From Hydrangea macrophylla (taxonomy: Eukaryota > Streptophyta > Magnoliopsida > Cornales > Hydrangeaceae): DNA of 64,000 bases. Position numbers and translations under genes: made by a program. Location: NCBI GenBank assembly GCA_033977485.1, contig CM066984.1:42725100-42789099 (forward strand), given 5' to 3'. Of the stretch, positions 1 to 9,120 are shown one piece after another. A model generated the notes under the pieces. That model saw only the letters and a program-made list of their open reading frames with translations, was not told the origin of the DNA and made no database searches. The first letter of the stretch is position 1. Each line of letters starts with the position of its first letter.

Positions 1-1
1 C

Positions 2-412
2 ACGTTTGTAGGAGGTAATCTTGTTACCTGGAGGAGTAAGAAGCAGAATGTAGTAGCCAGGTCTAGTGCGGAAGATGAGTTCAGGGCTATGGCCCAACGT
101 ATTTGTGAGTTGTTGTGGATCAAGTTTTCGCTGAAAGACTTGAAGATTGAATTGACAGATTCTATGAAGCTATATTGTGACAACAAAGCAGTCATCAGTA
201 TAGCTCATAATCCCGTTCAACATGATAGAACAAAGCACGTGGAGATTGATCGTCACTTCATCAAAGAAAATATCAGTAGTGGTACTATTTGTGTTCCCTT
301 TGTAAAGTCTTGCGATCAAGTTGCTGATGCTCTCACTGAAGCCGTTGGAAGTCGTCCGTTTCATACTATTCTAGACAAGCTGGGAATGAGAGATATTTTT
401 GTACCAGCTTGA
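2..412 (+). CDS. Ty1/copia pol, C-terminal RNase H (partial at left edge)
   Basis: The frame is open from the window edge to the stop at 410-412. It encodes the end of a copia polyprotein: the TFVGGNLVTWRSKKQ segment, the RSSAE motif (here followed by DEF, where ETEY or AEF is usual), LYCDNKA, HDRTKHVEIDRHFIKE, and a C-terminal KLGMRDIFVPA. RNase H removes the RNA strand during reverse transcription. The usual LTKA near the end reads LTEA. A polypurine tract and an LTR follow directly, so this is the 3' end of a plus-strand element whose body lies left of the window. Confidence 0.85.
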   Translation, partial: TFVGGNLVTWRSKKQNVVARSSAEDEFRAMAQRICELLWIKFSLKDLKIELTDSMKLYCDNKAVISIAHNPVQHDRTKHVEIDRHFIKENISSGTICVPFVKSCDQVADALTEAVGSRPFHTILDKLGMRDIFVPA

Positions 413-419
413 GGGGGAG
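411..419 (+). other. Polypurine tract of the first copia element
   Basis: gagggggag overlaps the pol stop codon and directly precedes TGTTAG. This is the expected plus-strand primer site next to a 3' LTR. Confidence 0.75.
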
Positions 420-571
420 TGTTAGAGTTATTATTGTTATATTTTGTATTTTGTTATTTGTCCAAGGACCTTCTTGTAATATTTGCTTTTCCCTTTCATT
501 GTTAATATAAAAGGTTCTAACTAATGTTAGATACCTAAGCTTTTCACTATTCTTTTCTCTCAAAGTTAACA
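420..571 (+). repeat. 3' LTR of the first copia element, 152 bp
   Basis: It begins TGTTAGAG and ends GTTAACA, directly after the polypurine tract. Such short LTRs are typical of the small copia lineages. The next bases (572 on) belong to a copia element in the opposite orientation, so this element probably inserted into that one. The upstream LTR is outside the window and no target duplication can be checked. Confidence 0.75.
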
Positions 572-2114
572 CATACTTCCTCTGGGAAATAAAGATCCCA
601 TGTTTGGATCGAGCCAAGAAAGAACTTCAAGGCCCGCAAGTCTTTTATCTCAAATTCAGTGGCCAATTGCTTCTTCAACCTATCCAATTCCTCCAGGTCA
701 TCTCCTATAAGAACAATATCATCAACATACACAATAAGAGCAGTAGTCAATGGGAGGGAAAAAAGGTTACAGAATAATTCAAATCACGAGTAATACAACT
801 CAAGGATAAAAGATTATGAGAGAAACTAGGGACATGTAAAACTAATGTCAGGGATAAAGGAGTGACATGAACAAGACCTTTCCCCTAGACGGAGGAAAAG
901 GTACCGGCAATTCTAACTTTGTCCTGGCCTGAACAGGGTTTATAATCACAAAAGAGGTCAGAATAACGAGACATATGATCCGAAGCACCTAAATCTATAA
1001 TCCAATGGAATGAAGAAAGAGAAAGAAAAGCTCTTGCCAGCGCGACAATATTACCTGATTGTGCAAAAGAAGATGAGGTACTAGTTGGTGGTGAGGAAAC
1101 ACACTTGGCCATCAAATTTCAGAGTGTCAAGATCAGCAAGAAATAAAGAGCTCATATCAGAGGTAGGAGCGGCATCACCACTAGGAGGTGGAGTCTCAGT
1201 ATCAGTAACAGTATGATGAGCACGAGCACCGCCCCTCCGGCCACCTGAACGACCTCCTCCACGACCTCCCCGACCACCAGGGGGACGTCCATTAAGGCTC
1301 CAGCAATTGACCCGAGTATAAAGGGGTCGATGACAATAATCACAAATCACTACAGGTCGATCTGACGGAGTCGACTGCAGGGTCCCCTCTCTGGGTGGAA
1401 CAGAAGCTAGAGCAGAACGCTCGGTGGATGCAGGCGGAAGCATAATAGAATGACGACTCTCCTCTTTCTGAGCATAAGCAAATGCCTCCTGAAAAGAAAG
1501 GAGAATATCCATCCCAAGAACCCGGTTACGACAGCATCATAATCGGTCGGTTACGAACAACATCATAATCGGAATGAAGCCCCTAAAGAAATTTAAAGAC
1601 TCTTTGCTTCTCAAGTAACTTCTGGTACCCCTGAAAAGACTGTAGGTGATCAATTCTATCCCAACTAGTAGTAAGGAAGGTATCGTATTGGGTAAGTGTC
1701 ATTTCACCCTGTTTAGAACGGTCAATGGAGCGGATAAACTCAAACTCCTAGCACAATTCCCCCGCCTAGAGAAAGTAGGGGCAACGGTGTCCTAAATAGC
1801 CTTAGCAGTCTTCATCCGATAAAAGCTCTCACCAATCTCCAGAACCATAGAATTGATGAGCCAAGACATAATAATAGAATTTTCGATCAACCACTTGTCA
1901 TAGCCAGATCCGTAGTGGGAGGGGCTATAACATGCCCATCAACATATTCCATCTTCCCGCATGCCTTCAGATAAAGTTCTACCACCTGTGACCATTTCAA
2001 GTACTTTTGACCATTGAAAGGAACAACAATAATTTTTAGATTGGGATCCAAGGGGGTAACCACAGTCTAAACAGTGGCAGAACTTACAGCTGCTGGTTTC
2101 TCAAGGTCTGTCAT
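572..2114 (-). pseudogene. Decayed Ty1/copia gag-pol, minus strand, integrase missing
   Basis: Reading leftward from the ATG at 2114, a copia Gag can be followed with stops and frameshifts (EKPAAVSSATV, FNGQKYLKWSQ, GKMEYVDG). A zinc-knuckle region (VICDYCHRPLYTR, with one spacing fault), a Gly/Arg-rich tail and the protease core (WIIDLGASDHMS near 1000, where DSGASDHM is usual) follow. A reverse-transcriptase piece with intact YVDD lies at 572-750. The integrase expected between protease and RT is absent, so there is an internal deletion. The RT ends abruptly at the LTR junction at 571/572. This is not a functional gene. Confidence 0.8.
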
Positions 2115-2256
2115 AGTTACGGATTACGAATGGAAAACTCACTACAAAATGAAGGAAGACGTGGGAAGTTGGGTACTCACAGGTCAATAAGACCAATTCA
2201 AGGGTCCATAATGAAACCCAGAAGAATAAAAAACTGGAAAGCCCTAGTTTAAGTCA

Positions 2257-2443
2257 AACCAGCACACTAGAATAGTACCCAAAAAAAAGGATGACAACTC
2301 AGTCAAGAAGAGCGACAAACCAGCACACTGGAATTGTACCAAAGAAAAAAAGGATGATGACAACTCAGTCAAGAAGAGCGACTAACCAGCACACAGGAAT
2401 TGTACCAAAGAAAAAAAGGATGACAACTCAGTCAAGAAGAGCC
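2257..2443. repeat. Three tandem repeats of 61-66 bp in a copia leader
   Basis: Three consecutive units start at about 2257, 2318 and 2384. Each contains aaccagcacac, gtacc, an A-rich run, and gatgacaactcagtcaag followed by aagag. They differ by a few substitutions and by the length of the A run. They lie between the primer binding site and the gag start of the minus-strand element, that is, in its 5' untranslated leader. Confidence 0.85.
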
Positions 2444-2667
2444 AGAATGCTGTGTGGCTAGGGTTTGGAGCACCCTAAAGGCGGCTGCTGGGTGTTTGGG
2501 TAGCTATAGGGGCCGACGAAGGTGCAAAGGAGGGTTGGGAGGCTGCGGCGAGTCCCAGGGTAGGGGTCTGGGCTGCGGTGAGGGTCAGATAACGGTGGGG
2601 TTGCCGGCGATTTCTAGGAGAAGGTGGAGGTGGTCGGTGATGATAGGGTAAAGGGAATTTCTTGTTG

Positions 2668-2679
2668 GCTCTGATACCG
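2668..2679 (-). other. Primer binding site (initiator tRNA-Met type), minus strand
   Basis: The reverse complement reads CGGTATCAGAGC, one base from the TGGTATCAGAGC used by most plant copia elements. It fits the 5' end of the minus-strand element starting here, but no LTR follows at its right. Plus-strand gag sequence begins almost at once, so the 5' LTR has been lost. Confidence 0.65.
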
Positions 2680-2697
2680 TGTCAACACAGTATTATG

Positions 2698-3150
2698 GTA
2701 AATTATGCCCAGGAATTTGAGTTCAGACAGTCGATTGACCGCTCTAAGCACGGCGACATGACCGTTCTCCAGTACTTTATGTTTCTCACTAATGATTGGA
2801 AACACCAGGCCACCTTCAAGACTACAAGCCCGTGTGTCGTACTCACTCTATGGGGTACAGGAAACGTCTGGAGAAAGAGAGGGCTTTAAGTTCCTTCAGG
2901 GGGCTCAATCAGGAGTATGACCCAGTTCGTAGTCGTATCCTTGGGATGGATGTTCTTCCCTCTCTTTGGGAGACCTTTGCCTATATGCAAAATGAAGAGA
3001 GTCAGCGATCTGCTATGCTACCTCCTGCTCCAACTGAGCGATCGCCAGTCTTACAGCCGAGGTAATTCCAGTGTCCCGAGTCCTAATAAGGACAGATTGT
3101 TTTGTGACTACTGTCACAAGCCCAGACACACAACTTGTTGGAATCTTTTA
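2698..3150 (+). pseudogene. Copia gag fragment, frameshifted
   Basis: Two overlapping frames together resemble the middle of the Gag found at 6399-7250 and 28457-26907. Visible pieces are FEFRQSIDRSKHGDMTVLQYF, then after a frameshift YDPVRSRILGMDVLPSLWETFAYMQNEESQRSAMLPPAPTERS, then a damaged zinc knuckle (LFCDYCHKPRHTTCWN). There is no start region and no protease. It is a fragment of the same copia lineage. Confidence 0.75.
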
Positions 3151-3344
3151 AGAATATCGATTCTCTCCCCAGAGATTCGCGGTTCCCACCAATCTAAAAG
3201 CAAGGCCACGATGCCGTGGCTATGATTCTATGTGAAGAGAAGCGATTGCCATAACCCTATATCAATAACATGTTTTTCTTATTTATATACAAGCCCATGG
3301 AGTTTTACACATTTCGAAGAGTTATTGTTCACTTGCATTCTTAA

Positions 3345-3456
3345 TGTTGTCATCCCACATCGCTTAGATGTGTTGCTGCCTGTGCGGTTTATAAGGCCTT
3401 AGTTCCCCTCTCCTTAACACCTGGGTTTTAAGGAGTTGAATGGGTTGGGCCTTACA
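3345..3456 (+). repeat. TRIM 5' LTR
   Basis: 112 bp, starting TGTTGTCATCCCACATCG and ending GGGCCTTACA. It differs from the partner at 3532-3643 at about nine positions. Confidence 0.85.
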
Positions 3457-3531
3457 AGTGGTATCAGAGCCTTGTTTGTCCCCTATCTTCGTAATCCACG
3501 TGTGTGTGCCTTTGCCACACGTGCGGGGCTG

Positions 3532-3643
3532 TGTTGTCGTCCCACATCGCTTAGATGTGTTGTTGCATGTGCAGTTTATAAGGTCTTAGTTCTCCTCTCC
3601 TTAACACCTGGGTTTTAAGGAGTTGAATGGGCTGGGCCTAACA
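3532..3643 (+). repeat. TRIM 3' LTR
   Basis: 112 bp, starting TGTTGTCGTCCCACATCG and ending GGGCCTAACA, directly after a G-rich stretch (gcggggctg). Confidence 0.85.
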
Positions 3644-4169
3644 AGTTCACTCACACTGGAGTAACAAACACCACATAGGGTGTACCACACGGGCATTCAA
3701 AGGTACGAATTGGAACAATGGCACTTACTTCCAGAAAATTGTTTGTAATAGTAAAGACTACAATGTCCAGAACCAACAAAAGCCCAGCCCTTATTTTGTT
3801 TCTCCTTGATAAAAACGAAAGGCAATTCCTCCTACATTTACCTTCTTTTAAATCAAGTGAAAGAGAGCACGTGATCTGTTTTCCATTTAACATGTACTGT
3901 AACCTTTCACTAATGCTCCATTTTGGTAAAGGGTACTTACAAATTTAACCCTGTTATAATAATTTTATTCATTTCACTGCAGGTAATGATAAGGTTCTTT
4001 ATAGAAACGTTCTTACACGTACAGGATAAAGGCTGTAAACCATGCATCTAAGGTGCAAAAAGAAGGAAAGATAATCTCAAAATGCACATCTTTTTCCTTA
4101 CAAATATTATGTGGGTTTAAATGGGAGATTGGAAAAAGACCTTCACAAAATTTCCAGCAGAATCATTAC
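3644..4169. other. Inferred EME1 intron 6 sequence, nothing recognised
   Basis: AT-rich sequence between the TRIM and exon 6. Short minus-strand frames exist (for example at 3651-3893) but match no part of EME1 known to me. The expected next EME1 exon was not found here or anywhere to the left. Confidence 0.5.
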
Positions 4170-4279
4170 CTGTGAAATTTCTTCTGGGACAGTCATAGTC
4201 CAGACAATAGACCTTTCAATTGCATTTGACATTATACGGTATATAAGACCTTTTTCAGCAAACCTTGTAAGGAGATGTC
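4170..4279 (-). CDS. EME1: EME1 exon 6 (residues 308-344)
   Basis: 110 nt, with acceptor GGTTTAG|GACATC and donor TCACAG|GTAATG. It encodes HLLTRFAEKGLIYRIMSNAI and ERSIVWTMTVPEEISQ, the early part of the ERCC4-like fold. It is separated from exon 5 by 113 bp. Later exons are outside the window. Confidence 0.88.
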
Positions 4280-4392
4280 CTAAACCAAAATAGTGAAGAC
4301 ACGCTAAGCAAATGCCCTCATGTGGATATACATAGTAGAAATTCACATAAGCAATCCACTTCTAGCAAGAAACTAAACCAAAAACACTGTAC

Positions 4393-4546
4393 CTCCAACT
4401 AACCCCAGTTCAACTACTTTAGTGTCAATTTCAGCCACGATGGATTTTATAGCGAACTTTCCCTTTTCCCATTTTTGCCTTTCTTTCTGTAACTTCTTCA
4501 TTTTTGCAGCTTCGGCCTTCATAGCTGCATTTTGCAATCTCTCTCG
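4393..4546 (-). CDS. EME1: EME1 exon 5 (residues 257-308)
   Basis: 154 nt, with acceptor GTACAG|CGAGAG and donor GGAG|GTACAG. It encodes RERLQNAAMKAEAAKMKKLQ and KERQKWEKG (a predicted charged helix), then FAIKSIVAEIDTKVVELGLVG, which enters the ERCC4-like domain. It is separated from exon 4 by a 79 bp intron. Confidence 0.88.
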
Positions 4547-4625
4547 CTGTACCATGTACACAAATTAATCCACACCTAAAAAGTATTCAAATTAACCCAA
4601 ACCTTATATTCAGTACAAGACTGAC

Positions 4626-4808
4626 TTCTTTCTTCTGTTTCTTTTCTTCCATTAAGCGAATTCTTTCATCCTTCATAATCTTCTTTTGCCCAGCCGCTGC
4701 GGCCATATTCTCTTTCTTATTTGCATTTGCTTTACTTCTAACTTTCTGCTCCAAGGCATTACCCACTGGCTCAGGAATGTTAATTTCTTGGTATGGATGA
4801 TCATTTAC
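4626..4808 (-). CDS. EME1: EME1 exon 4 (residues 196-256)
   Basis: 183 nt (61 codons), with acceptor ATTTAG|GTAAATG and donor AAAGAA|GTCAGT. It encodes VNDHPYQEINIPEPVGNALE, then a Lys/Ala-rich segment, then IMKDERIRLMEEKKQKKE. The second half begins the charged helical region typical of plant EME1. Confidence 0.85.
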
Positions 4809-5165
4809 CTAAATGGAATGCCATCATGCTATTAGAAGGTGTGAAAGAACATGTAAAATGCATAATGGACATCCTGTAAATGAAAAGCAGTCCTTAACTG
4901 TAATGAAAGTAAAATAGGCAGTTAAACGTGGCTATATTAGGAAGTTCACGAATAGAACGGTTCATTAAAGGCACAAAAAGAATATGTTTCATAAAGATGT
5001 AACAATGACATGAGCTATGTTATTCTAAACAAAATTAGCTTTTAAAGAGGATATACCAAGTTATACAAATGTATACATTTATTTTTGTGTGTATAAAGTG
5101 TTGGGTTTGTGCCCTCAAACCATTACTTTATATATGAGACATTGACATTTTAATATATGGACATC

Positions 5166-5715
5166 CATGGGTGGGCAAATAGTTCAGTTAACCGAAATTC
5201 GAACCGAACCGAACTAAAATTTTCATTTCAGTTCAGTTAATTCAGTTAAAAATTTCAGTTCAGTTTCAAACCGAACTAAATTTTTTTTTTCAGTTCGGTT
5301 TCCAGTTCCACTCTCCCAAACCGAACCGAACCGAAAAACCGAATTTTTTTTTTTAGTTTATATATTATTAATACATTTTTATACACAACTATATATATTA
5401 CAAAATATAAGTATAATATATATAAGTAAATATAAACATATATTTTCTTTTGTAATATGAAAGAAAAATGGGATAAGAAACATATAAAAAAGTTGTGAAA
5501 ATGAAAAATAAAATAAAAGAAAGTATAGTTTTTTCAAAATTCATTTAACCGAATTTCCAAACCGAACCAAACCGAACCGAATTGACCAAAACCAAACCGA
5601 ACTGAAATATAATTCAGTTCAGTTTCAGTTCCCATTTCTCCAAACCGAACCGAACCGAACAAAACCGAACCGAATTTCTTCAAACCGAACCGAACCAACC
5701 GAATGCCCAACCCCC
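5166..5715. mobile_element. hAT-type MITE with CCGAAC-rich arms, 550 bp
   Basis: It starts CATGGGTGGGC and ends GCCCAACCCCC. The arms are long imperfect inverted repeats made of aaccgaaccgaac-like words around an AT-rich centre. The flanks tggacatc (5158-5165) and aggatatc (5716-5723) are a decayed 8 bp target duplication, and the intact copy of this LTR at 48841 reads tggatatc at the same place. No coding capacity. Confidence 0.85.
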
Positions 5716-5817
5716 AGGATATCAGCTTTACATTTCATTGTGTATGTTTCTTTCATGAGATGACTGTTAATCCTTAAGTATCATAGTAAGTAATTCGTGT
5801 GTGTATGAGATACATAC

Positions 5818-5966
5818 TGTTAGATATGTTACTTTGTTTTATATTATTAGAATTAAAAGGACTAGGTTGTAATTATTTTTTCTTCTTATTCTTGAATAAT
5901 ATATAAGGGTGTGACTTATTGGTCAACCCTAAGCTTATGGATTAATCTCTGTTGTCAAACTTAACA
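5818..5966 (+). repeat. 5' LTR, 149 bp
   Basis: TGTTAGATATG...CTTAACA, with a TATA-like stretch (aatatataagg) near 5900. It is followed directly by the primer binding site. Confidence 0.9.
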
Positions 5967-5978
5967 TGGTATCAGAGT
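5967..5978 (+). other. Primer binding site
   Basis: tggtatcagagt, one base off the initiator tRNA-Met complement tggtatcagagc, directly after the 5' LTR. Confidence 0.85.
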
Positions 5979-6037
5979 CACCACAACCCTAACCCTAACC
6001 ACCACCAGCGCCAACCCACCACCACCACCACCAACAT

Positions 6038-6168
6038 GACATGAGCACTATTCACGATACTGTTCACGACATTGTTCACGGCACAGTTCATTGCTGCTAT
6101 TCACGTCACTGTTCATCGGCACTCTTCACGCTTGTTCATCGGCACTGTTCACGCTAGTGTTCATTGCA
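6038..6168 (+). repeat. GTTCAC/GCACT short repeats in the copia leader
   Basis: Words such as ctgttcacg, attgttcacg, ggcactgttcacg and tgttcatcgg recur about ten times. A shorter set occurs at 21064-21118 before another copia gag. Both leaders also carry a telobox-like aaccctaaccct (5990s and 21030s). Confidence 0.7.
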
Positions 6169-6398
6169 TTTTTTTTCCACTTTCATATAGTCATCAACCA
6201 CTCCTATTTTGATTGAAGTTTCTTGCTCTTGGTTTTTTTTTTTGGGTCCTTCTATGGCCCATTGATCAGTGATTGATTTGCTGGCATCCTATGGTGGCTT
6301 GATTTTTTGTTGGTGTGCTTCGTATCCGTTGGCCCTTGTTTCTATTGCCTTCTGTTTGTTTTCCGTTGCGGGTATCATTTTTTTTGTGTTGATTCACG

Positions 6399-7256
6399 AT
6401 GACGGATCCAGCCAAGTCCAACGTGAATACACAGTTGCTTTCGGATGAACGTGTTATTGTTGCATCCGCTGACAGCCCGAATGTTAAACTTACTACATCA
6501 CTTTTCAATGGCCAAAACTACCTAGCATGGTCCGAATCTGTGATTATGTCTCTCAAAGGCAGGGGGAAGATGGGGTATATCAACGGCAAAATTAAACCAC
6601 CTACCACCGAGGATGCCTCTTATGACAAGTGGGAGATGAAGAACTCCACTGTCATGACGTGGCTTTGCCACTCTATGATTCCTGAGATTGCTGAAGGCAT
6701 TTTGGACATGGCGACTGCCCAAGATATTTGGGAGACCATGGCCAATACTTATTCGCGCAAGGGCAATTCTGCGTAGATTTTTGAGTTACGGAGGCCGATT
6801 GGTAGATCTGAACAGGGGGAGAATAGTGTTCTGCAGTACTTTACATCTCTATCCACCAGTTGGAAACGTTTGGACCACCTGTTGGACTACAAGCCAGTTT
6901 GTCCTGCTGATTCTGTGGCCTATTATAAACTTATTACCGAGGAGAGGATTTTTAAGTTCCTAGAGGGACTTCACTCTGAATTGGATCCAGTTCGCAGTCG
7001 GGTTCTAGGAATGGACCCACTACCTTCTCTTCAGGAGGCCTTTGCCTATGTCCAGAACGAGGAAAGTTGTCGTTCTGCTATGCTTCCACCTGCTTCTACA
7101 AAGCGATCTGCTCTCTCTTCAGTTCTTCAGTAGGATGGGAACCGTGGTCGTGACACTGCTAGTGAGTCTGGTTCTTCAGAAAAGTCTAAGCAATTTTGTG
7201 ATTATTGCAATACCAAATACCACACAAGGGAGACATGCTATAAGCTTCATGGTTAT
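6399..7256 (+). pseudogene. Copia gag, N-terminal part, interrupted by insertion
   Basis: ATG at 6399. The frame encodes a copia Gag (LFNGQNYLAWSESVIMSLKG, GKMGYINGKIKPP, WLCHSMIPEIAEGIL) up to a stop at 6774, then continues in frame-shifted pieces (LQYFTSLSTSWKRLDHLLDY, ELDPVRSRVLGMDPLPSLQE, RSAMLPPAST). A zinc knuckle follows (QFCDYCNTKYHTRETCYKLH). Gag forms the virus-like particle that carries the element RNA. The reading is cut at 7256 by the nested element and resumes at 9121. Confidence 0.88.
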
Positions 7257-7397
7257 TGTTAATAGTGTGTATTTACTGTATATGTGTTGTCCCACATCGC
7301 TTAGTTAGTGATTTAGTCTAGGTGTTGGAAGCCTATATATAGGCTCTTGTAATCTTCTTTTTATTTATTCAATATATTGTGATTCCACACATTTACA
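7257..7397 (+). repeat. 5' LTR, 141 bp, identical to its partner
   Basis: TGTTAATAGTG...CATTTACA, with TATA-like ctatatatagg near 7341. It contains tgttgtcccacatcgcttag, a word shared with the TRIM LTRs at 3345 and 3532. Confidence 0.95.
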
Positions 7398-7409
7398 TGG
7401 TATCAGAGC
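7398..7409 (+). other. Primer binding site
   Basis: tggtatcagagc, a perfect match to the initiator tRNA-Met type used by copia elements, directly after the 5' LTR. Confidence 0.92.
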
Positions 7410-7507
7410 AGGTTATTGTTGGGCCAGTTTGGCCACGTGTGCTCCACATCACCCTATCTCAGTAATCCACGTGTTTGGCTCTCAGTCATGCCACACGTGC
7501 GGGGGCG
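7410..7507 (+). other. TRIM-like internal segment in the leader
   Basis: Right after the primer site the leader carries agtaatccacgtgt...gccacacgtgcggggg. This parallels the TRIM internal region at 3472-3531 (cgtaatccacgtgtg...gccacacgtgcgggg). See the finding on a chimeric leader. Confidence 0.6.
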
Positions 7508-7623
7508 TGTTGAGATTGTTTGTCCCACATCGGGGACTTATAACCTTGCTACTCAATATATAAATTCAAGGGGCCACTCCACCCATTGCCAATTGGTTTT
7601 GGGTTGGATGCTCCAATTTAACA
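7508..7623 (+). repeat. LTR-like segment embedded in the leader, 116 bp
   Basis: TGTTGAGATTGTTTGTCCCACATCG...GCTCCAATTTAACA, followed by tgg. It has the start, the TCCCACATCG word and the TG...CA ends expected of a TRIM-type LTR, and follows a G-rich, PPT-like tract (gcgggggcg). It differs from the element's own LTRs. Confidence 0.6.
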
Positions 7624-7758
7624 TGGCTGCTTGTTTGACTTTTAGGGTTAGGGTTTTGACTGTAGGGGCTGCGGTTGAGTGAGAAAGAAGCTCTCGAATT
7701 TCTTACGGAAATCCGGCAATGATAATGAACTCTCGAACCCTAACTAAGGATCGGCAAG

Positions 7759-8967
7759 ATGAGCAAACCCAAGAACAATGGCTCTCTTTTGGAGCAGGTT
7801 TATATGGAGCAACCACCTGGGTTTGTTGCTCAGGGGGAGTCTAGTATGGTTTGTCGGTTGAAGAAGTCCCTATATGGTCTGAAACAGTCCCCTAGTGCTT
7901 GGTTTGGAAGATTTAGTGAAGTCGTTGCACAATTTGGTCTCCAGCGGTGTGGTGTTGATCATTCTGTCTTTTATAAGCACTCTTCGGCAGGTAAAATCCT
8001 ACTTGTTGTTTATGTTGATGATATGGTTATAACTGGAGATGATTCCAAGGGAATTCAGGAGTTGAAGCACTTCTTGCAAAAGCAGTTCCAAACTAAAGAC
8101 TTGGGACAACTTAGATACTTTCTGGGCATTGAAGTGGCTAGATCTAGTGAAGGGATTTGTCTATCTCAAAGAAAGTATGTTCTTGATCTCCTCTCTGAAA
8201 CAGGCATGTTAGGATCCAAGCCCTTGGATTCTCCTATGGATCCTAATATTAAGTTGTTACCAGATCAGGGAGAGCTCATTGATGACCCAGGACAGTACAG
8301 ACGTCTAGTAGGGAAGCTTAATTATCTAACAGTAACTAGACCTGATATTGCATTCGCTGTGAGTGTGATTAGCCAGTTTATGGATTGTCCTCGAACAACC
8401 CATTGGGATGCAGTGATGCACATTTTGAGATATCTCAAAGGTGCTCCAGGACGTGGTTTGTTATACAAAGACCATGGTCACATACGAGTTGAAGGTTACA
8501 CTGATGCAGATTGGGCAGGTTCTCCTGGTGATAGGAGATCCACTACTGGCTATTGTGTTATCGTTGGGGGCAACCTTGTTTCATGGAAAAGCAAGAAACA
8601 AACCGTGGTAGCTCGGTCTAGCGCAGAATCGGAATACAGAGCAATGGCCCACACTACTTGTGAGCTAGTATGGATGAAGCATTTATTAGAGGAACTTGGG
8701 TTTACTCAAACTACTCCAATGAGTTTATTTTGTGATAATCAAGCTGCAGTTCATATTGCTTCTAACCCCGTTTTTCATGAAAGGACAAAGCACATTGAAG
8801 TCGATTGTCACTTTGTTCGAGAGAAGCTTTTGGAAAATGTTATTCATACAGTGCATGTGAAGTCTGCCGATCAGTTAGCCGATTTATTTACTAAAGCATT
8901 AGGAGGGATTCGAGTGAAATATATTTGTAACAAGCTTGGTGCATATGACATGTATGCTCCAGCTTGA
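7759..8967 (+). CDS. Intact RT-RNase H frame of the deleted copia element (402 aa)
   Basis: An uninterrupted frame from ATG 7759. The first dozen residues (MSKPKNNGSLLEQ) look like a Gag start and are fused in frame to the RT at VYMEQPPGF. RT signatures: YGLKQSPSAWFGRF, YVDDMVITGDD (catalytic Asp pair), LRYFLGIEVARS, LSQRKYVLDLL. RNase H signatures: YTDADWAGSPGDRRSTTGYC, RSSAESEYRAMA, LFCDNQAA, HERTKHIEVDCHFVREK, DLFTKALG. The N-terminal fingers of RT are missing. Codons look undamaged, in keeping with the identical LTRs. Confidence 0.92.
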   Translation: MSKPKNNGSLLEQVYMEQPPGFVAQGESSMVCRLKKSLYGLKQSPSAWFGRFSEVVAQFGLQRCGVDHSVFYKHSSAGKILLVVYVDDMVITGDDSKGIQELKHFLQKQFQTKDLGQLRYFLGIEVARSSEGICLSQRKYVLDLLSETGMLGSKPLDSPMDPNIKLLPDQGELIDDPGQYRRLVGKLNYLTVTRPDIAFAVSVISQFMDCPRTTHWDAVMHILRYLKGAPGRGLLYKDHGHIRVEGYTDADWAGSPGDRRSTTGYCVIVGGNLVSWKSKKQTVVARSSAESEYRAMAHTTCELVWMKHLLEELGFTQTTPMSLFCDNQAAVHIASNPVFHERTKHIEVDCHFVREKLLENVIHTVHVKSADQLADLFTKALGGIRVKYICNKLGAYDMYAPA

Positions 8968-8974
8968 GGGGGAG

Positions 8975-9115
8975 TGTTAATAGTGTGTATTTACTGTATA
9001 TGTGTTGTCCCACATCGCTTAGTTAGTGATTTAGTCTAGGTGTTGGAAGCCTATATATAGGCTCTTGTAATCTTCTTTTTATTTATTCAATATATTGTGA
9101 TTCCACACATTTACA
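8975..9115 (+). repeat. 3' LTR, 141 bp, identical to its partner
   Basis: Follows the pol stop and polypurine tract; ends CATTTACA, then the target duplication gttat. Confidence 0.95.
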
Positions 9116-9120
9116 GTTAT

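Larger units (their letters stand above)
3345..3643 (+). mobile_element. Complete TRIM (miniature LTR retrotransposon), 299 bp
   Basis: Two 112 bp direct repeats (3345-3456 and 3532-3643) begin TGTTGTC-TCCCACATCGCTTAGATG and end TTACA or TAACA. They flank only 75 bp of internal DNA. That DNA carries a primer binding site (tggtatcagagcc at 3459-3471) and a short G-rich stretch before the second LTR. There is no coding capacity, so it needs proteins in trans. No clear 5 bp target duplication was found, so the ends may have drifted. It lies in what is inferred to be EME1 intron 6. Confidence 0.85.
7257..9115 (+). mobile_element. Young, internally deleted copia element, target duplication GTTAT
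   Basis: Two 141 bp LTRs (7257-7397 and 8975-9115) are identical base for base, and gttat is at 7252-7256 and 9116-9120. A perfect primer site TGGTATCAGAGC (7398-7409) and polypurine tract (gagggggag before 8975) are present. Only about 1.58 kb of internal DNA remains: a leader and an RT-RNase H frame. Most of gag, all of protease and integrase, and the start of RT are missing. The element lies inside the older copia gag. Identical LTRs indicate recent insertion, probably with proteins supplied by another copy. Confidence 0.95.

Noticed and set aside
1081..1512. Independent Gly/Arg-rich protein gene on the minus strand
   Set aside because: It is the Gag tail and zinc-knuckle region of a decayed copia element, continuous with gag and protease pieces.
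3651..3893. Open frame left of exon 6 as the next EME1 exon
   Set aside because: It shows no ERCC4-like or HhH sequence and no convincing splice acceptor.
5985..6003. Telomeric repeat tract
   Set aside because: Only two to three CCCTAA units in a retrotransposon leader; not a telomere or interstitial array.
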